DNA from: Celeribacter sp. HF31
GTDB lineage: Bacteria > Pseudomonadota > Alphaproteobacteria > Rhodobacterales > Rhodobacteraceae
NCBI RefSeq assembly: GCF_011806455.1
Contig: NZ_JAATOT010000004.1
Span: 310,001 to 374,000, forward strand
Length of the DNA stretch: 64,000 nt
Reading direction: 5' to 3'
Below the pieces are notes generated by a model. It ran no database searches. It saw only the letters and a program-made list of their open reading frames with translations, and was not told the DNA's origin. Positions 1 to 8,659 of the stretch are shown piece by piece; position 1 is the stretch's first letter; each line of letters starts with the position of its first letter. The position numbers and the translations under genes were made by a program.

Positions 1-1706
1 TCGGGCATCGCATGCACTGCGTTCAGGATCAGGTTGACCAGCACCTGCTGTAGCTCGGTCCGGGCCATCAGGACGTTCTTGTCCGACGCCATGTCGGTTT
101 CGACCACGATCCCGTTGGTCGCGATCTGATGGCGGGTCAGTACGAGACAATCGCGCACGACCTCGGCGGGCGAGATGACAGTGGCGGCGCCGGAATAGTC
201 TTCGGGGCGCGCGAAATGCAGAAGTTTGGAGACAATCGAACCGATGCGATAGATCTGATCGTCGATCAGGCGAAACTCGGTCTCGACCGCCTCGGCATGT
301 TCGGCCAGCAGGCTGCGCGCCACTTCGACGTTGCCCTGAATGACCGCGATCGGATTGTTGATCTCATGGGCGACAGAAGCGCTGATCTCCCCCACGGCGG
401 CGAGTTTTTCCGAGATGATCAGCCGCTCGGTGGTTTTCTCCAGCTTGCGATTGGCGGTGCGCAGATCGGCGGTGCGTTCCTCGACCTTCTGCTCGAGACT
501 GTTGGCCCAATCGCGCAAGAGCCGGTCGCGCTCCTGGATCTGGTCGAGAAGATCGTCGAAATGCGCAGCCACCTGCGCGATCTCGCCGCTGTCATCGACA
601 TCGCCGTTGCGCGCCTGCAGATCCCCGGCTTCGACCCGCGCGATGGTTTGGGTCATGCGTTCGAGTGGCAGAAAGATCCGCCCGGCCCATCTGAGGAAAA
701 TCGGGACAGAGATGGTGGCGATCAGCAGGAACATCAGGATAATGGTCAGGATCGAGACCGTCTTGGCGTGTTGAAACGGGGTCTCGAGATAGCCGACATA
801 GAGCATACCGACCCGCATGCCGAAGCTGTCAACAATCGGCTCATAGGCCGAAATATACCAGTCATTGACCACAAAGGCCCGGTCGAGCCAGACCGCCCCC
901 TCATCCAGAACCCGGGCCCGCACGACGGCGGAGACACGGGTGCCAAGCGCGCGCACATTTTCGAACAGGCGCACATTGGTCGACACACGTACATCCTCGA
1001 GAAACAGCGTCGCCGTGCCGCGGCTGCCCTTGGGTAAGCTCTGTTCGCGGTAGACCAGCGCGTTGATCGTGTCGATGAAATCGAGATTGCGATTGAGAAG
1101 CTGCCCGCCGACCAACGCCGCACGACGGCCATCGGGCAGGTGCACGGGGGCGGCCGAATGGATGATCATGCCGCGATCCTCGACCTGCCGCGCGGTCGCC
1201 ACCGCGGCGACGGTCGGGACCAGATGGATTGCCGCTTGATCTGCCAGTCCCGGCGAGAGCTGATCGAGCGCCTCCGCGGAGAGGATGTCGATGGCGCTTT
1301 CAGCCCTGCCGTTCCAGGCCGCCCGCACCACTGGCCAGGCGTCGGGTTGAAACCCGCCGGGCCTGGTCTCTTCGGTCGCGAGATAGAGAAAGTCGAGCTG
1401 CAAGGCCACGCGCCGTTCCGCCAGCAGAGCTTCGAGCGCGCTCTTCTGCCCGAGTGCCTGCTGCAGCGCGACCGATCCTGCCACCGCATCCAGCCTTTCG
1501 CCGGACATATCCATCAACCGGGCCAGATATTGATTTGCGATGGTCAGATCGCCGTTGACCTTGGAAATCAGGATCTTGTCAATCTTGCCCGACCAGCGCA
1601 GCATGGTGCCGCCGAGCAGCAGCGGCAACAGCACCAGCATCGGCAGGAGCGCGATGACCAGGAGGCGCACGCGCACCGATTGCAGCACAGACCAGCGCCA
1701 CGCCAC
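1..1706 (-). CDS. sensor histidine kinase, C-terminus cut by window edge
   Basis: Reverse-strand reading frame open from a GTG at 1706 to the left edge (about 568 codons visible, no stop). A first membrane segment lies near residues 15-36, followed by a roughly 270-residue extracytoplasmic sensor region, a second membrane segment near 314-338, a HAMP linker, a coiled-coil stretch and the HisKA phosphoacceptor site (motif SVAHEINNP, His near residue 447). The start of the HATPase N-box (NLILNAVHAMP) reaches the left edge. The GTG follows the stop of the response regulator by three bases, so the two genes are co-transcribed, regulator first. Autophosphorylation and phosphotransfer to that regulator are inferred from family and position. 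The layout resembles DctB-type kinases, but the ligand cannot be read from the sequence. Confidence 0.88.
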   Translation of the reverse strand, partial: MAWRWSVLQSVRVRLLVIALLPMLVLLPLLLGGTMLRWSGKIDKILISKVNGDLTIANQYLARLMDMSGERLDAVAGSVALQQALGQKSALEALLAERRVALQLDFLYLATEETRPGGFQPDAWPVVRAAWNGRAESAIDILSAEALDQLSPGLADQAAIHLVPTVAAVATARQVEDRGMIIHSAAPVHLPDGRRAALVGGQLLNRNLDFIDTINALVYREQSLPKGSRGTATLFLEDVRVSTNVRLFENVRALGTRVSAVVRARVLDEGAVWLDRAFVVNDWYISAYEPIVDSFGMRVGMLYVGYLETPFQHAKTVSILTIILMFLLIATISVPIFLRWAGRIFLPLERMTQTIARVEAGDLQARNGDVDDSGEIAQVAAHFDDLLDQIQERDRLLRDWANSLEQKVEERTADLRTANRKLEKTTERLIISEKLAAVGEISASVAHEINNPIAVIQGNVEVARSLLAEHAEAVETEFRLIDDQIYRIGSIVSKLLHFARPEDYSGAATVISPAEVVRDCLVLTRHQIATNGIVVETDMASDKNVLMARTELQQVLVNLILNAVHAMP

Positions 1707-1709
1707 CGC

Positions 1710-3122
1710 TTAAAGCCCCCAGGCCGTGCATTTGCGGTCGATGGTCTTGCGCGAAACCCCAAGCCGGCGGGCCGCCTCGGTGCGGTTGCCGTCCACCGCG
1801 TCGAGCGCGCGCAAAATTTCGCGCCGTTCCACCTGATCGAGCGGCGCAATCGCGGCGCGGGTGATCTGTTCGCCGCCAAGCGTTTCAAGTGGGAACCTGC
1901 CAAAGATCAGTGCGCGCTCGATGAAATTGCGCAGCTCACGGATATTGCCCGGCCAGTCGTAGCGCAGCATGGCCGCGCGCGCCGCTGCGTCGATCTCGAG
2001 CCCGGGCAGGCCGAGCCGATGCGACAGGTCGTCGAGAAAATGCGCCGCCAGTTCCAGAACATCCGTGCCGCGATGCGCCAGAGGCGGCATCTGGAGATTG
2101 AGCACGTCAATGCGGAAAAACAGATCCGGGCGGAAACGTCCCTCGGCCACCTCCTGGCGCAGCGACCGCGCGCTCGCCAACACGAAGCGAATGTCGAGCT
2201 GCAGGCTGCGCTCGGTTCCCACCGGCCGGACCAGCCCGTCTTCCAACACTCTCAGAAGCGCCATCTGGGCCGGGCCGGACAGGTCCGCTACTTCGTCGAT
2301 GAACACCATTCCGCCCTGGGCCGAGGCCAGAAGCCCCTCACGCGCCGCGGCCGCGCCGGGGTAGGCCCCGGCGGCATGTCCGAAAAGCTCCAGCTCGATC
2401 ATCTCGGCCGGGATGGTGGCGCAATTGACCGGCACAAAGGGCCGATCCGCGCGTTTCGAGGCGGCGTGAAGATGGCGCGCAGCCACTTCCTTTCCGGTGC
2501 CCGATGCGCCGGTGATCAACAGCGGCGTGGTGACATCCTTCACCCGCTCTAGCGTGGTGCGAATCTCCTCGATCTCCGGCGATCCGCCGAGCAACCGGTC
2601 GCGGTGACGCGCTCCGAGGTCGCATTGCTCGAGCTCGCGTCGCAGCAGCCGGTTTTCCCGTCGCAGCATCGCGGTCTGCTGACAGCGGCAGACCGCGTTC
2701 AGCAATTGGTTGGTGCGAAACGGCTTGAGAATGAAATCCGATACGCCCGCCCGCATCGCCTGAATCGCGGTCTCCAGATCGGCGTAGGCGGTGACCATGA
2801 TGACGTCGGTGACGCCACCGGTGGTTCTTTGCTCCGCCAGCCAGTCCAACCCCTTCTGCCCCGGCATCATGTTGTCGAGCAGCATGATATCGAAATGCTG
2901 AGCGGCCAGCTGCGCGGCGGCCTCTTCGGCATTCGACGCCTCGGCGACCGCCCGGCAATGCGGGGTCAATGTCTTGACCAGGAAATTTCGCATCCCCGGC
3001 TCATCATCCACGACCAGCACGCTGACCTGCGTCAATGACGCGGTCAAAAGGCTATCGTGGCGGGTGCCAGCCTCCTCCACCGGGGACCCTCCCTTTCTTC
3101 GTCTCTGTTTGTCGAGCATCAT
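1710..3122 (-). CDS. NtrC-family response regulator with altered GAFTGA loop
   Basis: 470 residues with three modules in order: an N-terminal receiver domain (QVSVLVVDDEPG; phospho-acceptor Asp in MLLDNMMPG near residue 83), a central AAA+ domain (Walker A GASGTGKE near 204-211, Walker B GGMVFIDE) and a C-terminal Fis-type helix-turn-helix (NRTEAARRLGVSRKTID). The sigma54-contacting loop, normally GAFTGA, reads GAYPGA (residues 252-257), so the key Thr is Pro. Some Rhodobacter NtrC proteins also lack this motif and work with sigma70, so sigma54-independent activation is possible here. A GTG at 3080, eight bases after GGAGGG, is an alternative start that would remove 14 residues. It is paired with the kinase at 1-1706. 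Confidence 0.9.
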   Translation of the reverse strand: MMLDKQRRRKGGSPVEEAGTRHDSLLTASLTQVSVLVVDDEPGMRNFLVKTLTPHCRAVAEASNAEEAAAQLAAQHFDIMLLDNMMPGQKGLDWLAEQRTTGGVTDVIMVTAYADLETAIQAMRAGVSDFILKPFRTNQLLNAVCRCQQTAMLRRENRLLRRELEQCDLGARHRDRLLGGSPEIEEIRTTLERVKDVTTPLLITGASGTGKEVAARHLHAASKRADRPFVPVNCATIPAEMIELELFGHAAGAYPGAAAAREGLLASAQGGMVFIDEVADLSGPAQMALLRVLEDGLVRPVGTERSLQLDIRFVLASARSLRQEVAEGRFRPDLFFRIDVLNLQMPPLAHRGTDVLELAAHFLDDLSHRLGLPGLEIDAAARAAMLRYDWPGNIRELRNFIERALIFGRFPLETLGGEQITRAAIAPLDQVERREILRALDAVDGNRTEAARRLGVSRKTIDRKCTAWGL

Positions 3123-3721
3123 GACGTTTGCAGCGTGGGCGTCTAGGGAAAATTATTCATTCCTTAGGGCAGGCACTGGGATGAACGTATGAACGAGCCC
3201 CTTTTTGCGAAGCTGTGCCAGGCCCAGGTTCTGATCGGCACGTGGCGCGATGACCATAAGCATACTCGCCCGTACATGAGCCTCGGTGGGCTCTCCCCGT
3301 GGGGCCATCATCGACGGTCGATAGAAGACCTAAGTCTGAGCCGTGCGAACTGACAAATGCGACGGCACGGGAGGTGAGGCATGTATTCGCTGAGGTTTGC
3401 CAAGTCTGGGCAGAAATGCCTGACGTTTGGGTCGGAATTACGTGACGGCACGCACTGATTTGACTCACTTTTTTGCCCCTATTAGGTCAACTCCATGTGA
3501 CGCTCCACACCTCATGTTGAACGTCACACGAAAACGACCTGATCGTCAGGTTTGTGACCCAATTTGATGTTCTGGCGAAATAGCGCCAGTCGGAGCCATC
3601 CTGAGGGGCGGCGTTGCGGGTATGAAGGGCCGTAGGGTTGAGTTCGGATCAACTCTACCCCTCTTACGGATCTCTGGTTTGACCACACGTATTCCAGCGA
3701 TATACTTGTGGTCTGTGCCGG
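3123..3721. other. gene-free stretch
   Basis: About 600 bases between the response regulator and the transposase remnant. I see no convincing coding frame, RNA gene or clear repeat. The position is consistent with the left junction of the catabolic island. Confidence 0.4.
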
Positions 3722-3949
3722 ATGCTTAGTTTTCAAAATTACCACGCAAAGCGTCTACAAGCCTGGAGGCACCTCAACTATCAGCTGTGCACGCACCTCA
3801 CCGACTTCATGGACGCTTACAGCGTCGCACGCAGGCCAAAGCCCCTCAATGGTCTCATGCCCTACGAATACGTCTGCAAAATCTGGACTTCAGAGTCAGA
3901 TCGTTTCATCCTAAATCCGATCCACAAAATGCCGGGACTGAACACCTAG
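3722..3949 (+). pseudogene. IS481-type transposase, C-terminal remnant
   Basis: Only the last 55-75 residues of a transposase survive. The stretch LTDFMDAYSVARR followed by LNGLMPYEYVCKIWTSE and ending in IHKMPGLNT matches the conserved C-terminus of IS481/IS3-like integrase-fold transposases common in Rhodobacterales. The DDE catalytic region is missing upstream, so this cannot transpose. It lies just outside the MarR genes and marks the left edge of the pyridine catabolic block. An IS6-type remnant lies at the right edge (18281-18673). Confidence 0.75.
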
Positions 3950-4119
3950 TGTTGGCCTCGCATGCGGTTTCTGGGCTCCGGGAGACAAAGGCGGTACAAA
4001 ATTTGGTTGTTTTTCGAGTTGAGGTATTGTTTGGCAAGGCGTGTCGCTAAAAGGTAGTATTAAATGCCGAGTTCGGCGTCATTTTGCGTAACGAGAATTG
4101 CATACTTAAGTCAGGGCGA

Positions 4120-4551
4120 ATGGACACTGGGAACACACATGGGCACTATGTGCTGGATGAGCAGGTGGGCTTCGTTTTGCGTAGGGCTCATCAACGTCAT
4201 ATGACCATCTTTGCTGAGCGGATGGACAGCTTGACGCCTCAACAGTTCTCGACGCTCTACCGGTTGGCGTTATCGAAGGCTCCACTATCTCAGAATGCTT
4301 TGGGGCGATCCGTCGCGATGGATGCAGCGACCACGAAAGGGGTCGTGAACCGACTTGAGGCGCGGGGATTGATCGTGACCGAGAAGGACAAGGAAGATCG
4401 TCGGCGGTATCTTTTGAGCGCGACCGAGGCAGGAAAGGCGCTAATAGCAGAGTGTGTGCCCGTGGTAAGGTCCATTACGGAAGAGACGCTCAAGCCCTTG
4501 ACCGAGGCTGAAAGGCGTACGTTGCTTGCGTTGCTAGATAAAATTAGCTGA
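4120..4551 (+). CDS. MarR-family transcriptional regulator (first of tandem pair)
   Basis: About 143 residues with a winged helix-turn-helix: recognition region LGRSVAMDAATTKGVVNRLEARGLI, wing EKDKEDRRRYLLSATEAG. ATG 4120 is preferred over an in-frame TTG at 4084, which would add 12 atypical residues. A second MarR gene starts 28 bases downstream in the same direction, then the Rieske oxygenase operon. In P. putida a MarR protein (NicR) controls nicotinate degradation, and MarR regulators often sense aromatic acids, so control of the downstream catabolic genes is likely but not proven. Confidence 0.87.
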   Translation: MDTGNTHGHYVLDEQVGFVLRRAHQRHMTIFAERMDSLTPQQFSTLYRLALSKAPLSQNALGRSVAMDAATTKGVVNRLEARGLIVTEKDKEDRRRYLLSATEAGKALIAECVPVVRSITEETLKPLTEAERRTLLALLDKIS

Positions 4552-4579
4552 GATTTGCGTAGAGGATTGAGCGACGACA

Positions 4580-5062
4580 ATGGATCAAAAGAATATGGAT
4601 GAGGCCAAAATAGACATGGCGGAGGCCATAGATGCCTATGATCCACGCAATCATCCGGCACAATTGGTGCGCCGCGTCCATCAGCGCGGAGCGCAGCTTT
4701 TCACGCAGGCGGTTCTGACACCCAACCTGTCGGTGACGCAATTCGTGGCGCTTGTGACGCTTCTTAAGGTGGGCCCCGTGGCGCAGAGCCATCTTGGGCG
4801 ACTAACTTCGATGGATCCGTCCACCACCACCGTCGTGGTGCGCAAGCTCGAAAAAGACGGCCTGATCAAAAAGACGCGCAGCAAGGACGATCAACGCGCC
4901 TCTGTGATTGAGCTGACCGAGGCGGGGCGAGCCTGTGCGGCCGACCATGTGCCAGTCAGCTTGCGCGCAGGCGAAGAGTTGCTTGCCCCGCTGACGCCGA
5001 TTGAACGAACGCTTTTCATGGAGCTTCTGCGCAAGGTGATGAGCGGCGCAGATGAGTCGTAA
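4580..5062 (+). CDS. MarR-family transcriptional regulator (second of tandem pair)
   Basis: 160 residues. The winged helix core is LGRLTSMDPSTTTVVVRKLEKDGLI with wing RSKDDQRASVIELTEAG, clearly related to the upstream MarR protein. The N-terminus carries an extra acidic segment of about 20 residues. The gene sits 240 bases before the Rieske oxygenase gene, and the gap contains a TTAGT-n4-ACTAA palindrome (5251-5264) of the size MarR dimers bind. The tandem pair may bind as homo- or heterodimers. The ligand is unknown. Confidence 0.87.
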   Translation: MDQKNMDEAKIDMAEAIDAYDPRNHPAQLVRRVHQRGAQLFTQAVLTPNLSVTQFVALVTLLKVGPVAQSHLGRLTSMDPSTTTVVVRKLEKDGLIKKTRSKDDQRASVIELTEAGRACAADHVPVSLRAGEELLAPLTPIERTLFMELLRKVMSGADES

Positions 5063-5229
5063 AGATCGAAAATAAATACGTACTCATATAAAATTTCATC
5101 CATCCGAAACCCATCGCGCTGTTTCTCGCCTTTTCGATTTGCGCCACATTCGCACAAATATTGCGCATATATGGTGAAATTTACCGTAAAAAATACCGAA
5201 ATATCGCGAAAATCCTCAAATCCCCAAAT

Positions 5230-5243
5230 TTGATCTGGATCAA
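5230..5243. promoter_or_regulatory. perfect FNR/CRP-type box
   Basis: TTGATCTGGATCAA matches the FNR consensus TTGAT-n4-ATCAA at every fixed position. It lies inside a longer palindrome with 9-bp arms AATTTGATC/GATCAAATT (5227-5246). The site is 60 bases upstream of the Rieske oxygenase start, a position where an FnrL-type regulator could block the promoter without oxygen or activate it. It suggests oxygen-linked control of an oxygen-consuming enzyme. Confidence 0.7.
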
Positions 5244-5250
5244 ATTACTT

Positions 5251-5264
5251 TTAGTACGCACTAA
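5251..5264. promoter_or_regulatory. putative MarR operator palindrome
   Basis: TTAGTACGCACTAA, an inverted repeat of TTAGT/ACTAA with a four-base centre, 39 bases before the Rieske oxygenase ATG and directly after the FNR-type box. Its size suits a MarR dimer, and two MarR genes lie just upstream. Binding is inferred. Confidence 0.5.
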
Positions 5265-5302
5265 TTGATCTAACGCACACGCCAGCTAAAAGGGAATTTG
5301 AT

Positions 5303-6373
5303 ATGACGACTTTGGTCCGCAATGCGTGGTATGTCGCCGCGTGGTCTACCGAGATTGACGACGAGCTGCGCCGCTTTACGATCCTGGGCGATCCGGTGCT
5401 TTTGTTCCGCCGCACCGATGGCACCGTGGCCGCGCTCGAAGATCGCTGTCCGCACCGCCTTCTGCCGCTGTCCAAGGGCAAACGTATCGGTGATACGGTG
5501 CAATGCGGGTATCACGGTCTTACCTTTGGCGCGGACGGTAAATGCACCCGTGTGCCGGGCCAGGACAAGATCCCGGCCTCGGCCTATGTCGATGCCTACC
5601 CGACGTTTGAGCGTCACGGCATCGTCTGGATCTGGATGGGCGACGCGCATCGCGCCAACACCGACGACATTTTCGACATGCCGCAGTTCACTGACCCGAA
5701 ATGGCACGCCCATCACGGCGATGCGCTGCATCTCGAGTCAAACTATCTGAACGTGGCGGAAAACCTCGTCGACCCGGCGCACGTTAGCTTTGTGCATCCG
5801 ACCACTTTGGGCAACTCCGCCTCGGAGAATATCCCGGTTCATGTCTCGACCGAAGGCGAGGCGATCACCGCGTGGCGCTGGATCCGCGATGCCGAGCCGA
5901 TTGGCTTTTTCAAGGCGTTCGGGGATTTCAAAGGCAATGTCGACCGTTGGCACTATTACCATCTCTATCAGCCCTCGATCGCCGTGATCGATTTCGGCTC
6001 CGCCGATGTGGCGGCCGGGATCACCGAAGACAATCTCGATGACGGCAACCGCATCTTCGCGCTGCATTTCATGACGCCAGTGACGGAGGATTACACCATC
6101 GACCGTTGGATGCACCTGCGCAACACGGCCGTTGAAACCGAAGAGGCTTCGCAAAAGATCGATGCGATGTTCCGCGTCGCCTTCTCGGAAGACAAAGAAA
6201 TTCTCGAAGCTGTTCATGCCGAAGAGAAGGCGCCGCTCAAGCGCCGTCCGATCCGCATTGCCATTGACCGCGGGCCGATGGTCTACCGCAAACGCATCAA
6301 TGAGATGCTGGAGCGTGAGCGTACGGTCGATGCGTCGGCCGAACCGAACCCCTCCTTCGTCTATCACGACTGA
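5303..6373 (+). CDS. Rieske non-heme iron oxygenase, VanA-type
   Basis: 356 residues, the usual VanA-class length. An N-terminal Rieske [2Fe-2S] domain has CPHR (near residues 48-51) and CGYHG (near 67-71). The mononuclear iron site has the N-x-x-E-N-x-x-D-x-x-H-x-x-x-x-H pattern (NVAENLVDPAHVSFVH). ATG 5303 follows AAAGGGAA. VanA-type enzymes hydroxylate or O-/N-demethylate aromatic acids, taking electrons from a VanB-type reductase, and such a reductase is encoded two genes downstream. In an island that contains nicC to nicE but not nicAB, the substrate may be a pyridine carboxylate or an N-methyl form such as trigonelline. That is inference only. Confidence 0.88.
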   Translation: MTTLVRNAWYVAAWSTEIDDELRRFTILGDPVLLFRRTDGTVAALEDRCPHRLLPLSKGKRIGDTVQCGYHGLTFGADGKCTRVPGQDKIPASAYVDAYPTFERHGIVWIWMGDAHRANTDDIFDMPQFTDPKWHAHHGDALHLESNYLNVAENLVDPAHVSFVHPTTLGNSASENIPVHVSTEGEAITAWRWIRDAEPIGFFKAFGDFKGNVDRWHYYHLYQPSIAVIDFGSADVAAGITEDNLDDGNRIFALHFMTPVTEDYTIDRWMHLRNTAVETEEASQKIDAMFRVAFSEDKEILEAVHAEEKAPLKRRPIRIAIDRGPMVYRKRINEMLERERTVDASAEPNPSFVYHD

Positions 6374-6380
6374 GCGATCC

Positions 6381-6401
6381 GCCGGGGGCTCGTCCCCCGG
6401 C
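6381..6401 (+). promoter_or_regulatory. intra-operon hairpin
   Basis: An 8-bp perfect stem (GCCGGGGG/CCCCCGGC) with a five-base loop, just after the oxygenase stop and without a U-tract. It could stabilise the oxygenase message or partly attenuate the downstream genes. Confidence 0.45.
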
Positions 6402-6423
6402 GCCTTATTCCGAAAGCAAGACT

Positions 6424-7497
6424 ATGACGCCTCTCCTGATTGGCTGTAACGGTCGCGGAGCTCAAGCCTCCTCGCCCGAACGCCCCGTCACATTCTCCGA
6501 GCCGCCGCTCTCCGAACAGTTTGCCATGGTCGCAAGCGCCGGTGTGTTCGATTTCTTTGATCGTCTCCCGATGGTGGGTGAGGTCGAGACCTTTCTCGAA
6601 CTGAGCGCTGCCAACACTCTCCCCGTGACCACCGCCAGCGGTGTTTATGCGCTGGGAGAGGGCTATCTGTCTGCGCTGCGTCGCAATATGGAGCGCGCGG
6701 TGAAGGTGGGGGCCAAATTCCACAATATGATGGTCTACAACTGGCACGACGAAAAGCGCTGGGTCACGGATGAAGAGGTCATTCGTGCCTGGGCTGACGC
6801 CTGGGAGCTAGGGCAAGAAATCGGCATCGAGCCCTGTTTCGAGTTGCATGTGAACATGTGGAGTGAAGACCCGCGCCGCGTTGCCATCGTGGCCGAAGCT
6901 GCTGACAAGCTGGGCATCCCGTTCAACCTCACGCTCGATTACTCGCACATGCTTTTCAAGATGGGGGATGATGCGGAGCTGGATGTCTCCGGAATTCGCG
7001 AAGATGTGGCCGCCGGGCGGGTTGTGCTTGACCCGTATGAGGCGGGCAATCTGGTGGATCAGTGGCTCGACGCCGGGTTGGTGCGTTGGTTCCAATTGCG
7101 TTCGGTGACCCCGTCCGGTCCGCGCAACCTCTGGTCCAAACATGACAGTTCCAACGGCGCGGCGGGCGTGCCCGACGATCCTCATCAACGGGCACGCGAG
7201 GGTCAGTTTGGCCGCGCGATCCTTTATCCTTTCACGCGCCCGGACCCTGATGAATGGCATTCGCCTTGGGAGGCATGGCGGCTTGAACCCTGTAAGCACG
7301 TGGCGCGCAAGGTGCTGAAGCATCATGCTGAAACGCCGGAAAGCCGTCTTGCTGTGATCACCACCGAGATGATCAACCTCACCGACTATGGCGATGGGGC
7401 GAAATTCTCGCTCATTGGCCAGAACGCTGCGATTGCGCAGTTCCTGCGCGATGAAATGGCGGCGCTTGGTTTGCCGCAGGGAGGCGCAAATGACTAA
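6424..7497 (+). CDS. xylose isomerase-like TIM-barrel protein
   Basis: 357 residues with the features of sugar-phosphate isomerase/epimerase-like TIM barrels (AP endonuclease 2 superfamily). Possible metal ligands lie in PCFELHVNMW (Glu/His) and LTLDYSHML (Asp/His). It lies between the oxygenase and its reductase and overlaps the reductase start by eight bases, so it is translationally coupled to it. Related barrels act as isomerases, hydrolases or lyases on small metabolites. It may process the product of the Rieske enzyme, but no specific reaction can be assigned. Confidence 0.72.
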   Translation: MTPLLIGCNGRGAQASSPERPVTFSEPPLSEQFAMVASAGVFDFFDRLPMVGEVETFLELSAANTLPVTTASGVYALGEGYLSALRRNMERAVKVGAKFHNMMVYNWHDEKRWVTDEEVIRAWADAWELGQEIGIEPCFELHVNMWSEDPRRVAIVAEAADKLGIPFNLTLDYSHMLFKMGDDAELDVSGIREDVAAGRVVLDPYEAGNLVDQWLDAGLVRWFQLRSVTPSGPRNLWSKHDSSNGAAGVPDDPHQRAREGQFGRAILYPFTRPDPDEWHSPWEAWRLEPCKHVARKVLKHHAETPESRLAVITTEMINLTDYGDGAKFSLIGQNAAIAQFLRDEMAALGLPQGGAND

Positions 7498-8545
7498 TGC
7501 ACCGATGATGCTCGAAGTGGCTGAACGAGTTCAGGAAAGTCAGAACGTGATCTCATTGCGGCTCAATGTCGTGGAGGGCGTGTTTCAGCCTTTCCTGGCG
7601 GGCCAGCACTTGCCGCTGCGGCTTGATCTGCCTGAGCGCAAGCTTGCGACCTATACAATCTCCTCAGATCCCGCCGATCACAATGGTTATCGGATCAGCG
7701 TCAAGATTGAACCGAATGGCAAGGGCGGCTCGCGGTTCTTGCATGCGGTGCAAGTTGGTGCGCGCATCCCGGCGGAGCGTCCGCGCGGCAAGTTTGTTCT
7801 GGCCGATGACGCGCGGCCTGTTTTGCTTCTCACGGGCGGGATCGGGATCACGCCGGCGCTGTCGATGCTTTCCGTGCTGACACGCCAGCCGGAGCGGCCC
7901 GTCTATTTCGTCCATGCTTGCCTGTCGGCAGCAGAGCACAGCTTTGCCGATGAGGTCGCGGAGATGGCGGCGCGCGCGCCCAATGTGCAGGCCTATGCGG
8001 CTTACGCTGAAGGGGCGGAGGCGGATGTCGCTGACGGGCGGTGTCAGGGTGTCGGGCTTCTGTCTCGTGAGGTCTTGCGCGAGCTTTTGCCTCTCGACGC
8101 CTATCACGTCTATCTCTGCGGGCCGGATGGTTTCATGTCCGCCATGCGAGCGGCTTTGGTGTCTCTCGGTGTGCCGGATGCGGAAATTCATCAGGAGACG
8201 TTTGGCGGTGCTGCGCCTTTGGTGAAAAATGAGGCGCCCGTTTCGCTCGCGCCTGTTGAGGGCGGAGGCGGGGCTGGGGCGCTGGTTGCCGGTCCTGTCG
8301 TGCACTTTGCCAAATCCGGCTTTGATGTGGCTTGGGATGGTACGAGTGAAAGCCTTTTGGAGCTCGCCGAAGCACAAGGTCTGACGCCCGAATTTGAATG
8401 CCGGGCCGGTATATGTGGCACATGCGCCTGTCGCAAGCTCAGTGGAGATGTTGCGTATACGGAAGACCTCATCGATTCGCCTGAGGAGGGGAAAATCTTC
8501 CTCTGCTGCTCTGTTCCCGAGGGGGATGTCACGCTCGATTTGTAA
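7490..8545 (+). CDS. VanB-type oxygenase reductase (FMN/NAD plus [2Fe-2S])
   Basis: 351 residues from ATG 7490, which overlaps the preceding stop (7495-7497) and follows GGAGG. The N-terminal ferredoxin-reductase fold has a flavin motif (ATYTISSDP) and NAD-binding motifs (LLLTGGIGITPALSM; YLCGPDGFM). The C-terminus is a plant-type ferredoxin domain with CRAGICGTCACRK and a distal LCCSVPEG cysteine. It passes electrons from NAD(P)H to the Rieske oxygenase encoded at 5303-6373. No other reductase lies in this operon. Confidence 0.9.
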   Translation: MTNAPMMLEVAERVQESQNVISLRLNVVEGVFQPFLAGQHLPLRLDLPERKLATYTISSDPADHNGYRISVKIEPNGKGGSRFLHAVQVGARIPAERPRGKFVLADDARPVLLLTGGIGITPALSMLSVLTRQPERPVYFVHACLSAAEHSFADEVAEMAARAPNVQAYAAYAEGAEADVADGRCQGVGLLSREVLRELLPLDAYHVYLCGPDGFMSAMRAALVSLGVPDAEIHQETFGGAAPLVKNEAPVSLAPVEGGGGAGALVAGPVVHFAKSGFDVAWDGTSESLLELAEAQGLTPEFECRAGICGTCACRKLSGDVAYTEDLIDSPEEGKIFLCCSVPEGDVTLDL

Positions 8546-8619
8546 TGACATGTGCCTGTAATTCAATTTACATGCTCAATAAATGGGCAAAAACACGGGG
8601 CAACGGGAAAGGGAAGGAG

Positions 8620-8641
8620 AAATTATTCAGTGGAATAATTT
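8620..8641. promoter_or_regulatory. operator type A, copy 1
   Basis: Perfect inverted repeat with arms AAATTATTC and GAATAATTT and spacer AGTG. Variants occur at 11956-11977 (before the TetR gene) and 12757-12780 (before nicE). This distribution points to the TetR protein encoded at 12045-12719 as the binding factor. Confidence 0.55.
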
Positions 8642-8659
8642 GTTTCTATACAAACAATG
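8638..8659. promoter_or_regulatory. operator type B, copy 1
   Basis: ATTTGTTTCTATACAAACAA followed by TG, a near copy of the palindrome before nicC (18024-18045). It overlaps operator A by four bases. The shared motif suggests joint control of tctC uptake and nicC by a second regulator. Confidence 0.5.

Noticed and set aside
1140-2552. 470-codon plus-strand frame
   Set aside because: Antisense to the kinase and response regulator, whose domains are complete and in order.
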